From assembly GCA_037179515.1 (NCBI GenBank), contig JAXCGZ010002329.1:1-64000 (forward strand): DNA of 64,000 bases, written 5' to 3'. Below the pieces are notes generated by a model, which made no database searches, was not told the DNA's origin, and saw only the letters and a list, made by a program, of their open reading frames with translations. Made by a program: the position numbers and the translations under genes. The stretch is from Halocaridina rubra (lineage: Eukaryota > Arthropoda > Malacostraca > Decapoda > Atyidae). Of the stretch, positions 29,180 through 41,055 are shown one piece after another. Numbering within the stretch: position 1 is the stretch's first letter; each line of letters opens with the position of its first letter.

Positions 29180-31351
29180 GGGGCAGCCAGTTTGGCGCGA
29201 GCGATTTGGCGTGGCCTTTTTGGCACAGCCCGTTCTGTTGCAGATCCATTAAGGTGCAGAAGTATTTTGGCGCAGTTATATGATACAGTTATCAATTTGG
29301 TGGTTTTTGTTGTTTATTTTAAATTAACTAGTCATCAAAGAAAAATAACGTAATAATGTAACTGCTTGTTTAAATAACTACGTATCAACAAAATAGCATA
29401 ATACAGTTGTTTTATGGTTAGTTTCCAGTAGTTTACCATTATTATTATTGATACACAATAATAAAAATTCCCAAAAGAAATGTTTACCGCAATACCAAAG
29501 AATTTAGTCTGTGATTCGTCGAGTCCTAACCGTGATTCCTCAAAATCTGTAAGTGAAAAACAAAATTATAACCCATTAATATGCCATCAACAATTTTGTC
29601 AAAACATGGAAAGGAAAATTACTTACACGACGGATATATGTACTCATTCGATAGATATACTGCTGATAAAATAACACAATTTTTTTTTAGATATGAGAGG
29701 AAGGACCATTGCAAAGCATGTATTCACGTTAGCAATGGTAATCTAATTAAACAAATAAAAGAACATTCAAATGCAGCTTCGGCATCTAAGGTAGAAAAAC
29801 ACCGTCATTTCAAAAATAAAAGTAAGAGCTACTGAAACTGTTGAGAAGACTGTACAAGGGCCTGACGAGTGCCTAGGAAATATGTCTAAAGCTAGCCAAG
29901 CAATGATGCCTTACAAAAGGGCCCTGAAGAAAATGCATCGTTGGACAAGAAAAGAGATTGCTGATTACCCAGTAAATCCACCAAATTTAAAAGAACTTGT
30001 GATTCCCAATAGCTTTAAAACATATTCTGTAAATGAATATAGTGGAGAACACTTTATGAGCTGACAGCGGAAGCACTAACGGCAGAATTCTTGGATTTGG
30101 AAGAGAGAGGAATGTCGACTTTATGAAACAATCTACCAAATTATATGTTGATGGAACGTTCAAAATTTCCCCGCCTCTATTTTCACAAGTTTATGTTATT
30201 TTAGGGGAACTACATAAAGGTATTTTCCCACTATTGTATAATCTGCTCCAAAATAAATTATGAACAGTGTTTGATAAATTATTTGAAATGGTTTGGAAAT
30301 ACAGCCTGAATGCCACCCTGAAATTATCAACAGTGATTTTGAACTTGCGAACTTCAAAAATTTACAGCAGCATTTTCCTACTTCAGATATCCTGGGATGT
30401 ATCTTTCACCTGGCTCAAAATATGAGAAAACATCCTGAATGTTTGGGCCACTTAAAGAAGTATAACAATGACTCTGATTATTTCTTGAAAACTAAAATTA
30501 TAATTTATCTTGCATTTATTCCAATCGAAGAAAAATTGATGAAGCTATGTTAGATGAACTGCAACTGTTGCGTAACTGGTTCAAGGATAATTATGTTGGT
30601 AGAAGATTAAGCCAGGGAACTGGTTGACACCCACCACTCTTTCTTGTTGGAATGTGGAAGTTATATGAAAGAACTTTAAACAATGAGGACAGAACCAATA
30701 ATCACGCGGAAGCTGCGCTCAGGAGATTAAAATGCGAACTATGAGTGGAACATCAACTTAATTGGTAATTATAGTCAGTTTATGTAAAGTTCAGAGAGGA
30801 AGGGCCATTTACTATGAACAACATGCTGCTGGACACAATATTCCATTGAAATTAAAGAAATTCAGGAAAGCAGATGCTCGAATAAAAATTACTTTTAAAA
30901 TCACTTAATGTGAGATATTATATTGAATAATTAAGAGGAAGTGCCCATAATATTGAATAAGTCATATCTTTCTGTTTACTTTTTAACAATCTTCCTAAAG
31001 AGAATAAATATTGCATACAGTTCAGTGTAAACATAATAAAGTTTTTTTTAAACAGATGAGTTTGATAACCAAACTTACCTCCATTAATACTTTTAATAAT
31101 ATACATTCATCCAATTACTTGGTAACAACATGAGCAATTAAAACGCTTACTAAGTGTCAAAATCTCGTGGAATAAAATTACAAATAAGAAGACTGATTGG
31201 AAGAATATTGCTTTTAATAATATGCATTCATCCAATTACTTGGTAATTATATGAGCTGTGCCAAAATAGTTCTGTGCCTTAATGGATCTGCGGCAGAAAG
31301 GGCTGGGCCAACAAGGCCATGTCAAATCGCTCGTGCCAAACTGACTGCGCC
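29180..31351 (+). mobile_element. MULE DNA transposon with ~105-bp inverted repeats
   Basis: The left end (29180-29283) has AGTTTGGCGCGAGCGATTTG, CAGATCCATTAAGG and TTTTGGCGCAG. The right end (31245-31351) read backwards has the same series: AGTTTGGCACGAGCGATTTG, CAGATCCATTAAGG, TTTTGGCACAG. The interior encodes a FLYWCH-plus-MULE transposase. No clear 8-9 bp target duplication is visible. The element sits inside a gag relic. Confidence 0.82.
29480..30760 (+). pseudogene. MULE transposase with N-terminal FLYWCH zinc finger, degraded
   Basis: FLYWCH-like segment 29581-29800: HDGYMYSFDRYTADKITQFF, then ERKDHCKACIHVSNG, then IKEHSNAAS. The Mutator-type region follows in changing frames: LYVDGTFKISPPLFSQVYV (first Asp, ~30140), INSDFELANFKNLQQHFP with GCIFHLAQNMRKHPE (second Asp, 30293-30553), YLAFIPIEE, LLRNWFKDNYVGRR, and KLYERTLNNEDRTNNHAEAA (final Glu). 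At least five frame changes or stops separate these pieces, so it is inactive. FLYWCH fingers fused to MULE transposases are known in animal elements. Confidence 0.82.
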
Positions 31352-32017
<666 letters not shown>

Positions 32018-32116
32018 GTATGTATGTGATTACCTAATTGTGATTACCTAATTGTGCTTACGGGAAAGAGCCCAAAGCTCGTATCTTCCCGTCTCCTGAT
32101 CGGTTCCATTTTAGAC

Positions 32117-34921
32117 TTAGTGATACTTATCATACCTGTCCTTAAAACTATGGATTGAGATAGCATTAACTACCTCCTCGCTTAGCGAATTCCAATTATC
32201 AACTACTCTTACACTGCAAAGAAGTTTTCTTACGAAGCTTCAAACTATGACCTCTAGTTCTAGAGCCAGCCATATAAAAATATCGATCCCTATCCACTCT
32301 ATCATAACCATGAAGGAATTTAAAGACTGTCACCATATCCCCCCTCACTCTTCTAGCTTCGAGTGATGGTAAGTCTAATTCCCTCAGCCTCTCATCATAA
32401 CTGAGATTGCATATTTCTGGCACCAGTTTCGTGGCATGTCTTTGAACTTTTTCAAGCTTAGCTATGTGCTTTTTCAAGTGCGGATTCCAAAAGGGGGCTG
32501 CATATTCGAGTTTTGGCCTCACATTGGTTACATAAATATTTCTGAACATTTCCTTGTCCATGTGCCTGAAGGCTACCCTTACATTTGATAAGAATGCATA
32601 TGCTGCCCTTACTATGCCATTTATATGTATTTCTGGAGACAAATCTGCCAGTATGTTTACTCCAAGATCTCTCTCATTTTCTGTCTCTTGAAGTTGTACT
32701 CCAGCCACCGAGTAGTCAAGCTTGGGCCTTCTTGCACTTGTACCCATTCTCATTACCTTACATTTTGAAGTATTGAATTTCAATAGCCACTTTTCTGACC
32801 ACTCATACAGATTATTTAGATCCTCCTGAAGTTCTCTACCATTGTTCTCGTTTTTTTACTTTCTTCACAATCTTTGCATCATCTGCAAACATATTCATGA
32901 ATGAATTTACAGACTCTGGTAGGTCATTTACATATACAAGGAACAAAAGTGGCCCTAAAACTGAACCCTGTGGAACTCCACTACTAACTCTTCTCCATTC
33001 AGACACTGAGTGTCTTACTCTAACCCTCTGTTCCCTTCCTTCTAAGTAAGTTTTTATCCATTCCAAAACATTTCCACCTATTCTAGCCATTGATTGCAGC
33101 TTCCTAATAAGTCTCCCATGTGGAACAGTGTCAAACGCTTTCTGGAAGTCTAGGAATATGCAATCTGCCCAGCCCTCTCTTTCCTGTAAGATCTGGCTTA
33201 CCTCATCATAAAATTCTAATAAGTTTGTTACTGTTGATCTACCTTCTCTGAAGCCATGTTGCCTCACTGACAAAAAGTTGAAGGGTTCCAAGTGAAGAGA
33301 GATATGTTTCCTTAGTAGTTTCTCCATAACTTTGCAAACTATGCTGGTCAAGGAAACTGGTCTATAGTTCAGAGCCGTATCCCTCCTTCCCTTTTTGAAG
33401 ATAGGTATCACATTTGCTTGTTTCCAGCATCTTGGAATCTCCCCCGACTCCAGTGACTCCTTAAATATGATACTTAGTGCCACTGATATTGTGTTTGCGC
33501 ATTTTTTAAGCACATGAGGGGATATGTCATCAGGACCTGTAGCTTTATGAACATCTAAATCCATCAGCGCTTTGCATACCTCTGTGGCTGTAAGGTTGAT
33601 GTTCTCTAATACCGGCCCTTGAGCTTCTATCACTGCAATCTGAGAGGGTGGGGTATTTTCTACTGTAAATACTGACTGAAACTCCTTGTTCAATTCTTTG
33701 CAGATCTCTTCATCCGTCTCAGTGATGCTTCCATCCGCTCTCTTTAGCCTTAAAACCTGTTCTTTTACCTTCAGTTTTCCTCTGATAAAGCTGTGGAAAA
33801 GCTTGGGATTTTCTTTAGCCTTCTTGGTGATGTCCCTCTCATAGTCTCTCTCTGCCTCTCTCCTTTTACTTAGGTAGTCATTTCTTGCTCTTTTGTAGGT
33901 TTGCCAGGCATTTATGTTTTTTCTCCTCCTATACCTTTTCCAGCATTTGTCTCTCCACTCCTTAGCTCTTTTACACCCATTATCGAACCATTTCTCTCTG
34001 GCATGAATTACACCTACTTTGGTGACAGGTATGCAGCAATCTACTATCTTCCCATATTTCTCACAAAAGATGTCATACATTTCTTGAACAGATTTGTTGT
34101 AAAATAAGGTTCTCCAGTCAATAACTGCAAAAAGCTCATTCATTTTGATGTAATCTCCTTTCGGATAGTTCCTCCTCATGTCCTCAGTGCCTCTACTCTC
34201 AGGAAGAATATCTTCAATGATATACTCCATCAACAACACACAGTGGTCACTCTTTCCAATTGGTGGTTCATACTCAATTTTTTCAATATCCAACACATTA
34301 TCTGTGAACAATAGATCAAGTAGTGATGGCTCATCCCCACCCCTGGCCCTTGTTGGTTCCATTACATGTTGGTGTAGGAAATTCCCTTGTACGCAATCTA
34401 GGAATCTTGCCCCGAATGAGTCCTCACCACTGTGTGGGTCAAGATTTATCCAATCTATCTCTTTATGATTAAAGTCTCCCATAATCAAAATCCTACATTT
34501 TTTTCCCGTGCCATGTTAACAACTGAGTTTATGACTTCAATAGTACCTATATGACTTTCCTCAGAAACTTCAAGCCTATTTTGGTTCCTTGGTGTGTTGT
34601 ATACAACAGTTATTATAATGCTCTCTGACCCAGTATTTATGCGAGCAACAAGAAATTCCTTGAACTCACTTTCTATAGCCAAGTTTATTTCTTCAACTTG
34701 AATCCTTTCACTTATGAGCAGTGCTATCCCTCCACCAGTCCTCTCAGATCTTTCAACCCTTAGTATTCTGAAGCCCTTAGGAAAAGCTGTGACACTGTTT
34801 ATGTCCTCACTCAACTTAGTCTCTGTAATTGCTACTATATCTACCTTACTGTTGTGAATCCTATCTTTTAATTCTACTGCCTTACCAGCTAATCCATCAG
34901 CATTTGTGTATAACAATCTTA
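32117..34921 (-). pseudogene. CR1L-A ORF2: endonuclease/reverse transcriptase (copy A3), minor frame breaks
   Basis: The endonuclease (LYTNADGLAGKAVELKDRI, AITETKLSED, GGGIALLIS, MGDFNHKEIDW, IGKSDHCVLLM) is complete except for one missing A in an A-run at ~34500. The reverse transcriptase is complete: IPIFKKGRRD, RQHGFREGRST, FLDFQKAFDTVPH, SGVPQGSVLGPLLF, MFADDAKIVKK. An extra A in an A-run at ~32855 shifts the frame just after motif C. A 23-bp deletion between two CAG copies at ~32215 removes part of the C-terminus (after KKTSLQ). Thus only three lesions, two in homopolymers, separate it from an open ORF. The frame has no ATG before the endonuclease. Confidence 0.93.
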
Positions 34922-35998
34922 ATGAGGCCCCATCCCCTGATCTTCTGTCATTATCTTCTTTATCTCCCCTTTGTCTGGAAGAACTCTGTAACGAAAATTT
35001 TTCTTCTGTTCTTCATTTCTTTCATCATTTAACCTTCTTGCCTCTTGCAACAAGTTTTTGATCTTTCCCATCTCTTCCTGTGTTCTGTATCGTCTAATGA
35101 ACACTTCTTTGAATTCTTGAAGGTCTTTTAGACTTTTTTTTCTCAACAATATTTCCCTACATGTTTCCCCTCTCTCAAAGGTTACTTTTGTTGGTCTCGG
35201 CTTTCCTTCCCTCGAATATTTACCTAGTTGGTGTATGTTTACAATATCCTCAGGACCACAAACTACTCCAAGCTTTCTTATCAGGTCTACAACCCTAGCT
35301 TTATTTTCTTCAAGTCTCCCCTGCCATGTTGGCTCCTGGGATTCACTTATGCCTGAGATTACCACTGTCTTCTCCTTATCAAGTGCCTGTCTGATGAGTG
35401 GGTTTGCCCTTTCCATCATAACGTCTTTCATTTTTTTGATTACTGTCTCTTTATAGTCAACTGTTTGTATGTTTTCCAGTGCCACCACCTTTACAGCCTC
35501 TTTTACTGCCACATTCCCCTTTAGTGCATCAGCAAAGGAAGTTTTCATGGCATCATTTTCCATATTCAGCTCCTGGAACTCTTTTCTGAACTGTTCAATG
35601 TTTTCCTTAATCTGGACATTCCAAGCAGCAATCTCGTCTCTCTCAGAAGAGAGCAGTGAACTAACATCTAATTCCTTTAGGTTGTCATTCAGCTGTTTGT
35701 TTTTATCTTCTTGTTTAGAAATTCTAGATTCTAGTTGACTCTTTTCCCCTTCCAGCTTCTTTATTCTTTTTTCTAGTTCCTTTCTCTCCTGCCCTTGTGC
35801 TTTATTTGCTTCCTCCAAAGATCTTATTTGCTCTCTGAGTGTTTCATTCTCTTTCATTTCTCCATCCATATTCCGAATTTTATCATCAAGGCTTATAACC
35901 ATTGCCTCTAAATTCTTGATTTTCTGTTTAAGTCCCCTAATGGCTACCCCTCCTACCGACCCATGGATGGGAGAGGTTTGGGACAGAGATGGCGTCAT
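34919..35998 (-). CDS. CR1L-A ORF1 protein, intact (359 aa)
   Basis: ATG at 35998 (MTPSLSQTSPIHGS) to TAA at 34919. Residues ~22-120 form a long coiled coil (LKQKIKNLEAMVISLDDKI, EELEKRIKKLEGEKSQLESR-like heptads), probably for trimer formation. The middle (DEIAAWNVQIKENIEQFRKE) is helical and charged. Residues ~215-300 (VVISGISESQEPTWQGRL, VDLIRKLGVVCGPEDI, GKPRPTKVTFERGETCR) look like the RRM-type and C-terminal RNA-binding region of LINE ORF1 proteins. No zinc knuckle is seen. The ORF overlaps the ORF2 frame (-1) by about 100 bases. Family role: RNA packaging for retrotransposition, by analogy. Confidence 0.85.
   Translation of the reverse strand: MTPSLSQTSPIHGSVGGVAIRGLKQKIKNLEAMVISLDDKIRNMDGEMKENETLREQIRSLEEANKAQGQERKELEKRIKKLEGEKSQLESRISKQEDKNKQLNDNLKELDVSSLLSSERDEIAAWNVQIKENIEQFRKEFQELNMENDAMKTSFADALKGNVAVKEAVKVVALENIQTVDYKETVIKKMKDVMMERANPLIRQALDKEKTVVISGISESQEPTWQGRLEENKARVVDLIRKLGVVCGPEDIVNIHQLGKYSREGKPRPTKVTFERGETCREILLRKKSLKDLQEFKEVFIRRYRTQEEMGKIKNLLQEARRLNDERNEEQKKNFRYRVLPDKGEIKKIMTEDQGMGPH
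34994..35000 (-). other. Candidate -1 frameshift heptamer (A AAT TTT), copy A3
   Basis: Same position and phase as at 23931 in copy A2; ORF1 codons AAG AAA AAT TTT CGT. A -1 slip here would read RTEEKF SLQSS.. into the ORF2 endonuclease without a stop. Confidence 0.35.
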
Positions 35999-36097
35999 TT
36001 TTATGTTCTCCCTCTCACAGAATATAGAAAGAAGACGAGAAAGAGGAAAAAAAAAAGAGAAAAACTTTTAATTAAGCTTCACAGAATTTTTATATCT

Positions 36098-36290
<193 letters not shown>

Positions 36291-36483
36291 CTTTTGGACT
36301 TAGACAGAACTGTCTAGGACCGTTCATTGTTAAGTCTTCCTTCAGTTACGGTTCTTTTTCTATTCCAACATCAAAACAGAATATTTGACTTCTGACAAAC
36401 CACAACACTCTCCATCTCTCTTTCTCTTTACTTTATGCTTTCTTTGTGGCCAGGCCCAATGAGGGCAGATTTATTTTTTTCTT

Positions 36484-36682
36484 TAGGTCCCACCTGGTGT
36501 CAGAGTCCGCAACTCTGAGGCGCAGGTCAAGGGTTCGCGCCCCGTCACGGTCTGAGGTTAGCAAGGGCATGCACTCAGGGTAAGGATTACATCTGCCAAA
36601 ACAAGTCCTCCACAAGAAAGCAACCGTCCTAGCCTATGGTTGAAAAGGGAGTCCGTGACGTAAAACCGGAACAATATGAACA
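36484..36682 (+). mobile_element. tRNA-derived SINE (copy S2)
   Basis: The tRNA-like head has a B box GGGTTCGCGCCCC at about 36530 and a degraded A box upstream. The body shares GGTCTGAGGTTAGCAAGG, GCATGCACTCAGGGTAAGG, ACATCTGCCAAAACAAGTCC and CCGTGACGTAAAACCGG with copies at 13700 (-) and 40282 (-). Non-coding, mobilised by a LINE in trans (family knowledge). Confidence 0.8.
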
Positions 36683-36904
36683 TATATATATACACCTTGT
36701 TCATTTTATGCGCGATTTTTTTATCCGCGAAATTGCAATAACGCCCCCAAAAAATAATAGTAAAAAATTTGAATTTCGCAAATAAAGCCCCCCTCCTCCA
36801 AATTTTGTTATTTTTTTTTTATATTTTTTTTTATTTAGTAAATAAGCGCCCACGGACGCTTCTTCCACGAGTACAAAGAGGATTACGATAAGAAAAGATC
36901 ATCA

Positions 36905-37245
36905 GCATTATACATTATATATACACCCACCCTACCTCTGTCATATGTCTATCTAATCTACATTTGAAGGTGTCTAAGGTATTGGCATTTATTATACTAA
37001 TACTCTACGGTATTACCAAGCCAATTTTCACCAATTTCCCTTCTGAACCTAAATTTATCAAGCTTAAACCCATTACCCATTACGAGTTCTGGTTTGATCA
37101 TGAATTTTTAAAACTTTATTAATATCACCCTTGTTATTAATCCCTTTAAACCATTTATACACCTAAATCATATCCCCCCTAACTCTGCACCTCTCTAGAG
37201 AATGTAGATTAAGTTTTTTAATCTGTTATATGGTAGATTTAGGCA
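36905..37245 (-). mobile_element. CR1L-B LINE 3' fragment
   Basis: Closely parallels 58950-59270 of the CR1L-B copy: CACCCTACCTCTGTCATATG, TTCCCTTCTGAACCTAAATT, ATCATATCCCCCCTAACTCTGC, and CTCTAGAGAATGTAGATTAA. Contains the end of the reverse transcriptase ORF and the 3' UTR in minus orientation, with many small deletions. Confidence 0.8.
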
Positions 37246-37720
37246 TTGCATAATTATTTTGTTTTTTCGTTTTTTAGTCTTGCTTTGGTTATTTATAATT
37301 TTTATTTTATCTTTGTTTACATTTGCAGATAGAGGTTAGTTCTCCTGCATCCTCCTCCTCTTCTGCCGCATAAGTTACTTGCTCACGGCCACCATGCATG
37401 TCCCAGTGTACTGTATGATTGTTGCCCACTGCATAATAGAGTACAGTACAGTAATGTATGTTAATTTCTAGCTGTAAAGTGAATATGAATATCTTTTGTA
37501 TACTCTTAAAAATAGATACATGGCTTTCTGCTTTGCTATGTAGTAATAAAATATATTTTTTACTTATCTTGTATCTTTGGCATGGTGTGTCTATGTAAGG
37601 TTTGGAACGTATCTATGCCCTTTATCATTGTTTCCTATGGAAAATGACTAATTTTTTTACTCGATTTTGCATTTACCCAACACTTCTGAGAACCTATCTA
37701 GGCGTTATTCTGAGAACTAG

Positions 37721-37723
<3 letters not shown>
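37246..37723. other. Unassigned sequence
   Basis: T-rich; includes GAACCTATCTAGGCGTTATT before the (TA)n at 37724, which resembles a DNA-transposon end, but there is no second copy here to test this. Confidence 0.35.

Positions 37724-37793
<70 letters not shown>
37724..37793. repeat. (TA)n microsatellite
   Basis: 35 TA units ending exactly at the Tigger terminus CAGTAATCC (37794). Confidence 0.97.
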
Positions 37794-37796
<3 letters not shown>

Positions 37797-37869
37797 TAAT
37801 CCCTCGTTTATCGCGGGGGTTCGGTTCCGGGACCGGCCGCGATAGGGGAATTTCCGCAAGGTAGGAACC

Positions 37870-37872
<3 letters not shown>

Positions 37873-37927
<55 letters not shown>

Positions 37928-39130
37928 CAGGACGGGCCACAAATGATAAAATAAAACAACCTTTATCAGGCTGTAAAGAGAAACAGAGATGGAGAGTGTA
38001 ATGACCTGTCAGAAGTTTTTTTTTTTTTTTAAGAGTGTGACACCGGGACAGGCAGAAATTGCCCTCATCAACAAAGGCCCGGACATGAGAAAATACCAAG
38101 ACGAAGGAAAAGAAAAAGGTTAAGGGCAAGGCAGAGATGAGGTAATGTCACACAAAGGAGTACGACAGACAGAAAAAAAAACAGTCAAAGTAAAGAGGAC
38201 CCAGAGATATGGAGGACTAGGCTCTGAGATGACGATAGATCTGCTTTTTGAAGGATGAAAGGTCATAAGAATTAGGAAAGACAGAAGGAGGAAGAGAGTT
38301 CCAGAGTCTGGACGTAGATGGGAAGAAGCAGTCGCTGCACCGACCAATCCGCGAACTACAAATCTCCACACAGTACCTGTGAGATGAGGCCGCTTGGCGA
38401 GTGTTACGCGGCCTCGTCAGTGGAGGAGGGATGCAACTCGCCAACTCATCATAGCGGCGATGGAAGTAGTAGCGATAGAAAAGCAAAAGGGAAGATACCT
38501 TACAGTGAAGAGAGAGAGAATCCAGGTTAGAAGTAAGAGAAGGATCATTAATGAGTCTGACTGCCTTAGATTGAACCCTATCAAGAAGATAAGTAAAGGA
38601 AGAAGCACCCCAGATGTGTGAGCAGAATTCTAAGCAGGGGCAGATAAAACCTTTGTAAATTTTAAGTAACTGCAATGAGGAAAAGTAATGACGAAAACGA
38701 AACAAAACCCCCAATTTTTTGGATGAAGATTTAGAAATTTGGATTATGTGATTCCTCCAAGACAAGTTAGAGGCTAAATGGATTCCTAATATATTGATAG
38801 AGTTAAGAGGGTAAATTTCAATAGTTTCGAAGACAATAGGGTTATCAGGAGGACAATAAGATAAAGAGATAGCCAGAAACTGTGTCTTGGAGGCATTGAA
38901 TTTAACTAAATTTTGAGTGCCCCATTAAGATACTCTCTGCAAATCGGAGTTAAGAGTAGAAGAAAGAGTGATGCGAGATTGATTATGAGTAACAGATGAA
39001 GGTTGTGAAGAAAAGGCAGAGGAAAAGTGAAGGGTAGAATCATCGGCAAAGGCATGAAGGGATTATAAAAGATGTGTAAGGAATATCCAGCTCTCTGCTG
39101 AGTTTTAATATACCTCTGTATTACTTTCAT
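37873..39130 (-). mobile_element. Jockey-like LINE fragment with long poly(A) tail (Jock-G)
   Basis: On the minus strand: C-terminal reverse transcriptase, a ~0.3-kb 3' UTR with an internal A15 (38016-38030), and a terminal A51 tail (37873-37923 as T on +). 5'-truncated. It is inserted in the Tigger element starting at 37794. Confidence 0.85.
38217..39063 (-). pseudogene. Jock-G reverse transcriptase, C-terminal half
   Basis: One frame from about 39063 to TAG near 38217, broken only by TAA at ~38925. It includes HAFADDSTLHFSSAF (catalytic FADD, motif C), NLVKFNASKTQFLAIS, and INILGIHLASNLSWRNHI. After motif C come KKLGVLFRFRHYFSS, CPCLEFCSHIWGASS, and the typical end SRLWNSLPPSVFPNSYDLSS. 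Motifs before FADD are missing because of 5' truncation. Related Jockey-superfamily ends are common in arthropod genomes. Coding potential is lost by truncation. Confidence 0.9.
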
Positions 39131-39164
39131 GATGTCTATTCCAAAAATTCTCCTTAGATCTTAA

Positions 39165-39201
<37 letters not shown>

Positions 39202-39265
39202 GGCAACAATAATTTTCCTTTGATGATGAGTGTGGAGATTATTATTATTATTATTATTATTATTA

Positions 39266-39315
<50 letters not shown>

Positions 39316-39330
39316 GAATTTGTAATTAAA
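39129..39330. repeat. Left arm of a large imperfect inverted repeat with (TTA)n
   Basis: ATTCCAAAAATTCTCCTTAG, (TTA)n, AACAATAATTTTCCTTTG, GATGATGAGTGTGGAGATT, (TTA)n. It mirrors 39650-39950 in inverse order and strand. Confidence 0.8.
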
Positions 39331-39386
39331 CCATTATTTTTACAATAAATAATGTAGTTTTGGTTGAATGAACAAGCGTTAATTAA

Positions 39387-39539
<153 letters not shown>

Positions 39540-39649
39540 ATTCTATTCTACCCAACCCCCCACACTCTCTTTCTCCCAGCAAACTAGGGAGGGGCACTGT
39601 ACACAGTTATTAAAGTATATAAACCAACAGATGTACAAACAGTGATGAG

Positions 39650-39652
39650 CCC

Positions 39653-39717
<65 letters not shown>

Positions 39718-39761
39718 CTCCACAACCATCATCAAAGAAAAATTATTATCGCCAATAATAC

Positions 39762-39829
<68 letters not shown>

Positions 39830-39854
39830 GATAATAATAATAACTAATAATAAC

Positions 39855-39907
<53 letters not shown>

Positions 39908-39950
39908 TCTAAGGAGAATTATTGGAATCCACGATGCACTGAATCCGCGA
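39650..39950. repeat. Right arm of the inverted repeat with (AAT)n
   Basis: (AAT)n, AATCTCCACAACCATCATC, AAAGAAAAATTATTATCGCC, (AAT)n, then CTAAGGAGAATTATTGGAAT; the inverse of 39129-39330. It then continues into the Tigger terminus. Confidence 0.8.
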
Positions 39951-39980
39951 TAGGTGAACCGCGAAATAGCGAGAGATTAC

Positions 39981-39984
<4 letters not shown>

Positions 39985-40066
<82 letters not shown>
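39985..40066. repeat. (TA)n microsatellite
   Basis: TA array with one slip at 40018, starting just after the Tigger terminus at 39982. Confidence 0.96.
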
Positions 40067-40069
<3 letters not shown>

Positions 40070-40281
40070 TAGGGGATCCCCGTAGAACTTCATTTCGATT
40101 TTACATCAGAGGCCAATATATAATTAATAAATTATTAATAAAGTAATTTTTTAACCTACCTGGCTGGTGCCGTAAATTCAAACTGTGCACCTAAACAGTT
40201 TGTGAGCACGACAGATGAATACACAGCTAGCAGCACAGCTGTATTCGTATTTATCAAGTTAATGGCTGTATTTATTTATTT

Positions 40282-40481
40282 GTTTAATTGTTCTGGTTTT
40301 ACGTCACGGAATCCCTTTTCTACCGAAGGCTAGGACGGTTGTCTTCTTGCGAAGGACTTGTTTTGGCAGATGTAATCCTTACCCTGAGTGCATGCCCTTG
40401 CTAACCTCAGACCGTGACGGGGCGCGAACCCTCGACCTGCCGCCTCAGAGTCGTGGATGCTACCGCTTAAGTCACGGTGAC
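40282..40481 (-). mobile_element. tRNA-derived SINE (copy S3) with long target duplication
   Basis: The most complete copy. On the minus strand: A-box-like GTGACTTAAGCGGTAGCAT, B box GGTTCGCGCC (40421-40430), then the shared body ending in CGTGACGTAAAACC. It is flanked by a ~32-bp direct repeat, TTATCAAGTTAATGGCT plus (TTTA)n, at 40250-40281 and 40482-40513 with one mismatch. This is a LINE-type target site duplication. Confidence 0.85.
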
Positions 40482-40739
40482 TTTATCAAGTTAATGGCTT
40501 TATTTATTTATTTCTTTATATATTTAGTTATATTGAAGGATTATACTGAATTAAAACAATACCAAACACATAGCTGTAAATACGATTTTATTTGAAATAG
40601 TTTGTTGAGCCTCATGTAAGAATCTGGCGTCACGTGGCATTTGAAGAAGAAGAGGCAAAGCTCAGTTTACTCTCACCAGCCATATTGTGTCTCGTTTTCG
40701 TCTGCTCCCTTGTTCGTTTCACTTGTTACTGATATTACT

Positions 40740-41055
40740 ATGTCTGTCAAGTGTAGTGGTAATAGATGTGATGGGAGTACTATGAAGAAAAGAAAAGCCA
40801 TCACCTTAGCAATTACAGTTGAAATAGTAAAACACCTGGAAAAAGGAGTGAACGTGAAGAGTTTGTGGCAAGTAGGGGTTGTTTTAATCGTTTTAAGAGT
40901 CGTGCTAATTTGCATAACCTATGGGTGCAAGGTGAAACTGCTTGCTAGTGATGATGAGGAAGTAGCGAAAAAGTTTCCCAGTGTGTTAGCAGAAATAATT
41001 AGGGAGGGGTTTACCATCCCTTGCAAAACCCCTTCCAGTGTGCAAGCCGACCGCA
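40740..41055 (+). pseudogene. Second Tigger-type transposase, fragment
   Basis: ATG at 40740 opens MSVKCSGNRCDGSTMKKRKA followed by ITLAITVEIVKHLEKGVNVK, the CENP-B-like DNA-binding start of Tigger transposases. In a shifted frame FNRFKSRANLHNLWVQGETA, then SDDEEVAKKFPSVLAEIIRE, match the region before the catalytic DDE domain. The middle of the DNA-binding domain and all of the catalytic domain are gone. It differs from the protein at 11631, so it is a separate lineage. Truncated at 41055 by a Jock-F 3' end. Confidence 0.75.

Noticed and set aside
36520..36550. True tRNA gene at the B-box GGGTTCGCGCCCC
   Set aside because: No cloverleaf could be paired and the same sequence recurs in dispersed SINE copies.
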